Source: an uncultured Cocleimonas sp.
GTDB lineage: Bacteria > Pseudomonadota > Gammaproteobacteria > Thiotrichales > Thiotrichaceae
Length of the DNA: 8,718 bases
Direction of reading: 5' to 3'
NCBI GenBank assembly: GCA_938041705.1
Contig: CALISP010000140.1
Location: 1-8,718 of the forward strand
Shown here: positions 5,102-8,718 of the stretch, in pieces
Position numbering within the stretch: position 1 is the first letter of the stretch
Layout of the letters: each line of letters opens with the position of its first letter
The notes under the pieces: model-generated
Database searches by the model: none
What the model was told of the DNA's origin: nothing
Seen by the model: only the letters and a program-made list of their open reading frames with translations
Made by a program: the position numbers and the translations under genes

Positions 5102-6535
5102 TTAAAAAGGAAGCTTTTTTAAAAGACCTACAATGAATCTAGTTCTATCACTGAATAACGATGGTGTAAACCACGAACCCGCAACGCGTTTACTGATTTC
5201 ACCAAAAGTAGGATAGGGTGCAATGATACCTGTTAGGTCTTTTAACTTCATACCTTTAGTAATTGCTAGTGACCAGATACCGATAAGCTCACCTGCATGA
5301 GGTCCAACAATAGCTGCCCCTAGAATCTTACCGTTATTACATACCGTAATTTTAATTAATCCTGCAGTATGTTTTTCACATTGAGCACGATCATTTTCTT
5401 CAAACGGCCAGCTTATCGTCTTTATTTTTGATTCGCCATGTTTCTCAAGTGCTTCAGCATGTGTTAGCCCAACATTAGCCAATTCAGTATCAGTATAAGT
5501 AACCCAAGGCAAAGCAGAATAGTCAACTTTGGCTGGCATTTTGAATACAATATTACGGATAATAATACCTGCATGATAACCCGCAATATGAGTAAATTGC
5601 GGACCACTCGCTACGTCACCTGCAGCAAATATATGTTTCTGTGAAGAACGTAAACGAGCGTCAGTCTTTATACCTCTTCGATCAAAATCAACATTCGCTT
5701 TTTCTAAATCTAATTTATCACAATTAGGTTTTCGACCAGCTGCAACAAGTAAATGAGAGCCTTTAATTTCAGTAGTAGTTCCATCTTTTTCTATATAAAC
5801 GGTAACACCATTCTTTGTATGTTCTATAGATTTAACGGCAGATTTTTCGTAAAGGTCGATATCTTTAGAGATTAAGTCTTGGCGTAACACTTCAACTAGT
5901 TCTGGGTCATCATTAGATAGAATAGTAGCCATATCAATGATACTGACATTACAACCTAAGCCTTTATGCGCCTCGGCCATTTCAACACCGATTGGGCCAC
6001 CACCGATAACAATAAGATGATCTGGTTTTTCTTGTAAATCAAAAATATTCTCATTAGTGAATACTTTATCAATTTCTATTCCTGGAATAGGTGGAACAAA
6101 TGCACGCGCACCTGTTGCAATAACAAAGTTTTTCGCTGAAATCTTATGCTCACCAGCCTGAACTGTATTAGCATCTAAAAATGTAGCTGCCTCACGAATG
6201 ACAGTAGCTCCTAACTCTTCAAAACGTTCTTGCGAGTCATGCGGTTCAATAACTTTGATGACGCTGGATACATGTTTTTTTACTGCAGCAAAATCTACTA
6301 TAGGTTCTTGAGATTGAATTCCATATTTGTCACTGGTTCGAAAATTCTGTGCTACTTTACCAGCCTTTAAAAGTGCTTTCGAAGGTACGCAACCTGTATT
6401 TAAACAGTCGCCACCCATTTTATCTTTCTCGATTAAAACTGTTTTGTAACCTAATTGTGCTGCACCAGCGACGAGACTTAAACCTGCTGAACCCGCACCA
6501 ATAACGCATAAATCAAAATGTTGAATGTTGCTCAT
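5102..6535 (-). CDS. FAD-dependent pyridine nucleotide-disulfide oxidoreductase, MerA/Lpd-like, function unassigned
   Basis: The 477-residue protein has the full class I flavin disulfide reductase layout: FAD-binding GAGSAGLS (13-20), redox pair GGDCLNTGCVPSK with C44 and C49, ATGARAFVPPIPG (140-152), NAD(P)-binding IGGGPIGVEMAE (177-188), FAAGDVASGPQFTHIA (303-318) and a dimerisation domain from about 343. The acidic D201 at the end of the second NAD strand favours NADH. At the C-terminal active site, lipoamide dehydrogenases have HPTxxE; here it is Y441-PTFGE, with Tyr replacing the catalytic His as in mercuric reductases. The N-terminal HMA domain and the C-terminal Cys pair of MerA are both missing, so neither name should be applied. 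The tail SLFSDRTRFIVGLLKKLPF is amphipathic and might touch the membrane. ATG 6535 lies 22 nt after the DUF547 gene. The link to TVP38 comes from known fusion proteins. Confidence 0.88.
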   Translation of the reverse strand: MSNIQHFDLCVIGAGSAGLSLVAGAAQLGYKTVLIEKDKMGGDCLNTGCVPSKALLKAGKVAQNFRTSDKYGIQSQEPIVDFAAVKKHVSSVIKVIEPHDSQERFEELGATVIREAATFLDANTVQAGEHKISAKNFVIATGARAFVPPIPGIEIDKVFTNENIFDLQEKPDHLIVIGGGPIGVEMAEAHKGLGCNVSIIDMATILSNDDPELVEVLRQDLISKDIDLYEKSAVKSIEHTKNGVTVYIEKDGTTTEIKGSHLLVAAGRKPNCDKLDLEKANVDFDRRGIKTDARLRSSQKHIFAAGDVASGPQFTHIAGYHAGIIIRNIVFKMPAKVDYSALPWVTYTDTELANVGLTHAEALEKHGESKIKTISWPFEENDRAQCEKHTAGLIKITVCNNGKILGAAIVGPHAGELIGIWSLAITKGMKLKDLTGIIAPYPTFGEISKRVAGSWFTPSLFSDRTRFIVGLLKKLPF

Positions 6536-6557
6536 AATTCTTACCGCTACCTTATCG

Positions 6558-7289
6558 TTATTGTTTGTTTAAAGACCAATCATAATCGAAAAAACCGATT
6601 TTAGTGCTGTCATTCACAGTTTGTTTTTTATAGGTTTGAAGCCATTTATTAACATTGCCACCATTAAAGTCTTCTGCGAACCAATCCATAACTTTGGATA
6701 CTTTTACTGCTTTAGCTCCATTAGTACTTTTAAAGCCTTTAGTCGTATTACTTAGTGTTAGATTAACTTGATGTTGAAGCTGTGCATTAAGTTTATTGGC
6801 ACGATAAGCTTCTTTACGTAAATCGGGACATGACTTTGCTGCACAGTTAATCGCAAAATGAATCCTAGGGTCATTTAACTTGCGAATAATGCCATGTTCA
6901 ATGCCGTCTAAAGTCAGAGTTTTACCATTAACTTTCCAGCTAAAGCGTTTCCAAGGGTTCTTAAATAGGCTTCCTAAGTTTTTAATACTTTCAGTTTCTT
7001 TTTCACGTGTAATTAAATCAATGGTTAATACATTATATGCATTAATCCAATAAGCCAGTTTCTGATCTTTAGATTTTAATGTATTTGCATTTGTCTTGAG
7101 TATTTCATCTCTAACTTTTAAATGACGTTGATCCTTAGCCCAAGCTGTATAATTCACGGCATTATATTGAATGCCAGATTGAGTGACTGTTTTCACATGG
7201 CTTTTTAATAAGCCATCTAAATCACTCTCATAAGCATGTGCGTTAAATGAGAGTTGAAATAAAGCTAATAGTATTAATATTTTTTTCAT
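6558..7289 (-). CDS. Secreted DUF547 protein
   Basis: I choose ATG 7289, giving 243 residues, because MKKILILLALFQLSFNAHA (1-19) is a textbook Sec signal peptide with an AHA cleavage site. A TTG 24 nt upstream (7313) would add eight polar residues in front of it. The mature part carries the DUF547 hallmarks: LAYWINAYNVLTI (78-90), TLDGIEHGIIRK (126-137), IHFAINCAAKSCPDL (143-157), MDWFAEDF and the end motif FFDYDWSLN (233-241). The conserved His and Cys of HFAINCAxxSCP look catalytic or metal-binding, and a papain-like fold has been suggested for the family; the reaction is unknown. It should act in the periplasm. It is the first gene of the five-gene minus-strand operon, so the operon promoter must lie in 7290-7622. 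DUF547 genes are recurrent neighbours of the FAD oxidoreductase and rSAM-associated transferase families. Confidence 0.88.
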   Translation of the reverse strand: MKKILILLALFQLSFNAHAYESDLDGLLKSHVKTVTQSGIQYNAVNYTAWAKDQRHLKVRDEILKTNANTLKSKDQKLAYWINAYNVLTIDLITREKETESIKNLGSLFKNPWKRFSWKVNGKTLTLDGIEHGIIRKLNDPRIHFAINCAAKSCPDLRKEAYRANKLNAQLQHQVNLTLSNTTKGFKSTNGAKAVKVSKVMDWFAEDFNGGNVNKWLQTYKKQTVNDSTKIGFFDYDWSLNKQ

Positions 7290-7428
7290 AATTGAGTTTC
7301 TATAATTTAACAAAGGTGTTTATCTAATGATTCATACATACGCACAATCAGACAGAATAGATGAGTAATAGTTACATTTTTTCTAGCTTTTATTGTTTAA
7401 GATAATTAATGTTAAGCTAGTACTGAGT

Positions 7429-7444
7429 TTTATAACGTTATAAA
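7429..7444. promoter_or_regulatory. 16-bp perfect palindrome, possible operator
   Basis: TTTATAACGTTATAAA is perfectly self-complementary over 16 bp and lies near the middle of the divergent gap. Position and symmetry fit a dimeric regulator site that could control both directions. No known operator consensus is recognised. Confidence 0.4.
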
Positions 7445-7481
7445 TAATAAATGCGTTAGTAAGCGATAAGGTAAATGACAG

Positions 7482-7493
7482 TAATCTAGATTA
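7482..7493. promoter_or_regulatory. 12-bp perfect palindrome, possible operator
   Basis: TAATCTAGATTA is perfectly self-complementary and lies about 52 bp (centre to centre) from the 16-bp palindrome, close to five helical turns. It differs in sequence from the first palindrome. In such AT-rich DNA a chance origin is possible. Confidence 0.3.
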
Positions 7494-7622
7494 TGAAAAT
7501 AAAAATAGTGAATATTATTCTGATAAACGCAGTTATGTGTAGGTTTATAAAGACAGAAAGTTCGATAGCTTGTTTACTTGAAAATTTAATTTGTAGGCTT
7601 AAAAATAGCCTTAAATGTTCTT

Positions 7623-8441
7623 ATGTTTGATTCTATAATTAATGCCGAAGGCTCTTGGCGCTTAGGTATATTTGTTCTATTGCTTGTTATTCTCTCACTT
7701 TGCGAGCTAATTTCTCCTCGACGGAAAAAGCAAAAAACTGGCCTCAATAAATCTCTTAAAAACCGTCGACTGAATAACGTTGCCATTGTAATCATTGATA
7801 CAGTACTTGTTCGTTTTTTAGTGCCATTGTTGCCGGTAGGCGCAGCATTGTATGCTACTCAGAATTCATTGGGTTTATTTAACGTTATCGAACTCCCGAT
7901 GTGGATTGTTATTCTATTTTCACTCTTGATCTTAGATTTAATTATCTATTTTCAACACAGAATTTTTCATGTAATACCATTGTTTTGGCGTTTGCATCGT
8001 ATGCATCATACTGATATTGAATTCGACTTCACGACAGCTATTCGATTTCATCCCATTGAAATAATGCTTTCAATTTTATTGAAGCTAATAGTGGTTTTAT
8101 TGCTAGGTGCGCCAGCAATTGCTGTTCTTATATTCGAGATTTTACTTAGCTCCACTGCATTGTTTAATCACAGTAATATCAATATACCCAAACCAATAGA
8201 TAAACTATTACGCTGGTTCATAGTAACGCCAGATATGCATCGTGTGCATCATTCTGTGCATCGGGATGAGACGGATAGTAATTTTGGTTTTAACATACCT
8301 TGGTGGGATCGGTTTTTTGGAACCTATTGCGACCAGCCTAGAGATGGCCATCTTGAAATGTCTATTGGAATAGAAGAGTTTCGTTCAGAAAAAGATACAC
8401 GTATTGATCAACTTCTTATTCAGCCATTTAAATCAAAATAG
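7623..8441 (+). CDS. Sterol desaturase / fatty acid hydroxylase family membrane di-iron protein
   Basis: The 272-residue protein has hydrophobic segments at about 13-30, 52-75, 92-110 and 147-180. It carries the histidine clusters that bind the di-iron centre: H112-x3-H116 (QHRIFH), H125-x2-H128-H129 (LHRMHH), H143 in RFHP, H183 in FNHSN, and H206-x2-H209-H210 plus H213 (MHRVHHSVH). The end pattern NFGFNIPWWDRFFGTY (220-235) is typical of bacterial members of PF04116. Such enzymes use O2 to hydroxylate or desaturate a lipid at the cytoplasmic face of the membrane; the substrate cannot be read from the sequence. ATG 7623 is the only reasonable start, though no clear Shine-Dalgarno sequence precedes it. 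The gene is transcribed away from the five-gene operon and shares its control region, which allows but does not prove a common function. Confidence 0.88.
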   Translation: MFDSIINAEGSWRLGIFVLLLVILSLCELISPRRKKQKTGLNKSLKNRRLNNVAIVIIDTVLVRFLVPLLPVGAALYATQNSLGLFNVIELPMWIVILFSLLILDLIIYFQHRIFHVIPLFWRLHRMHHTDIEFDFTTAIRFHPIEIMLSILLKLIVVLLLGAPAIAVLIFEILLSSTALFNHSNINIPKPIDKLLRWFIVTPDMHRVHHSVHRDETDSNFGFNIPWWDRFFGTYCDQPRDGHLEMSIGIEEFRSEKDTRIDQLLIQPFKSK

Positions 8442-8509
8442 CAACAATGAACGTATTACCTAGTTTTAAGTTGAGTAATATTAAAATCAACTAGCTTTGC
8501 ATAAATGCC

Positions 8510-8540
8510 AACTACGTTTTTTTCAAAACAAAAACGTGTT
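8510..8540. terminator. Hairpin downstream of the desaturase gene, possible terminator
   Basis: ACGTTTTT (8514-8521) pairs with AAAAACGT (8530-8537), and AAC (8510-8512) can add three pairs with GTT (8538-8540) past one bulged base. The T-rich left arm and A-rich right arm could work in either direction, but no clean T tract follows on the plus strand. It begins 68 nt after the desaturase stop. Confidence 0.4.
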
Positions 8541-8547
8541 GTTAGTC

Positions 8548-8564
8548 AAAAGTAGGGGGGTGTC
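8548..8564 (+). repeat. G-rich 17-nt direct repeat, right copy
   Basis: AAAAGTAGGGGGGTGTC is an exact copy of 1103-1119 in the same orientation, 7445 bp away. A hairpin ends 8 nt before it, and a small inverted repeat TAGAAT (8571-8576) / ATTCTA (8587-8592) follows. The left copy likewise has a hairpin before it and an inverted repeat after it, but those flanking sequences differ. Confidence 0.75.
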
Positions 8565-8594
8565 CTTTATTAGAATTTATTAGTAGATTCTACT

Positions 8595-8718
8595 TCAATC
8601 TAAAAACATCCCCGCAACGACTGTCCTATCCTCTGCCATTAAAATATTAAAGGTACGACAGGCAGCTTGAGTATCCATAATTTCATAGCCAATTTGTTCT
8701 TTAGCTAATCGTCTCAAT
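8595..8718 (-). CDS. C-terminal end of an unidentified protein (5' end outside window)
   Basis: On the minus strand a frame is open from the window edge to a TGA at 8597-8595, giving 40 residues from LRRLAKEQIG to TVVAGMFLD. The composition (balanced charge, Ala, Ile, no low complexity) looks like real protein and base usage resembles the neighbours. I do not recognise the family from this short tail. Only a small 6-bp inverted repeat (8571-8592) lies just beyond its stop. It converges on the desaturase gene and lies outside the 17-nt direct repeats. Confidence 0.5.
   Translation of the reverse strand, partial: LRRLAKEQIGYEIMDTQAACRTFNILMAEDRTVVAGMFLD

Larger units (their letters stand above)
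7290..7622. promoter_or_regulatory. Non-coding divergent regulatory region between DUF547 and the sterol desaturase gene
   Basis: These 333 very AT-rich bases contain no credible gene on either strand. They must hold the start signals of the minus-strand operon and of the plus-strand desaturase gene. I see several AT-rich -10-like words but no pair with a convincing -35, so I do not place either promoter. The region carries two perfect palindromes (7429-7444 and 7482-7493) and a short stem AGGCT (7595-7599) / AGCCT (7607-7611) just before the desaturase ATG. Confidence 0.6.

Noticed and set aside
5102..6535. Calling the flavoprotein mercuric reductase or lipoamide dehydrogenase
   Set aside because: It lacks the MerA C-terminal Cys pair and HMA domain, and lacks the Lpd catalytic His.
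7586..7795. Minus-strand reading frame over the desaturase start
   Set aside because: It is opposite the N-terminal coding part of the desaturase, Arg-rich, and shows no domain or ribosome-binding site.

Overview
The window is AT-rich bacterial DNA with tightly packed genes. It most likely comes from a low-GC gammaproteobacterium: the protein families (OmpA-like cell-wall anchor, DUF547, TVP38/TMEM64, the rSAM-associated transferases 1 and 2) and the coding style fit that group. I cannot name a genus, and no rRNA, tRNA, integrase or complete transposase is visible to help.

Layout. (1) 1-1008, plus strand: the 3' part of an envelope protein made of 40-residue helical repeats, a serine linker and an OmpA-type peptidoglycan-binding domain, closed by a clear terminator (1033-1060). 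(2) 1009-1240: a regulatory gap with a G-rich motif, a perfect inverted repeat and two -10-like boxes. (3) 1241-3001, plus: a TVP38/TMEM64 membrane protein, then a radical SAM enzyme. (4) 7289-2988, minus: a compact five-gene operon reading DUF547 secreted protein, FAD-dependent disulfide oxidoreductase-like protein, MTA phosphorylase-like protein, short GT-A transferase (transferase 2 type), and DUF2064-type transferase (transferase 1 type). Gaps are 22 and 44 nt, followed by 8-nt and 4-nt overlaps. This operon runs head-on into the radical SAM gene, and their 3' ends overlap by 14 bp. (5) 7290-7622: a non-coding divergent gap with two perfect palindromes. (6) 7623-8441, plus: a sterol desaturase/fatty acid hydroxylase family di-iron membrane enzyme. 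(7) 8442-8718: a hairpin, a second exact copy of the 17-nt G-rich motif, and the C-terminal end of an unidentified minus-strand gene.

How the genes may work together. Transferases 1 and 2 are known as companions of radical SAM enzymes and are labelled in databases as arsenosugar-biosynthesis associated. A radical SAM enzyme that builds a 5'-modified adenosine, a phosphorylase of the MTA type that would release adenine and leave a 5-modified ribose-1-phosphate, and two transferases that could move or nucleotide-activate that sugar form a coherent chain. The FAD oxidoreductase and TVP38 protein occur as one fused polypeptide in other bacteria, so they probably act together at the membrane. No arsM, arsS or arsR is present here, so the chemistry (arsenic or something else) is open. 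The whole block lies between two identical 17-nt direct repeats about 7.4 kb apart, which may mark an exchangeable unit or may simply be copies of a dispersed repeat.
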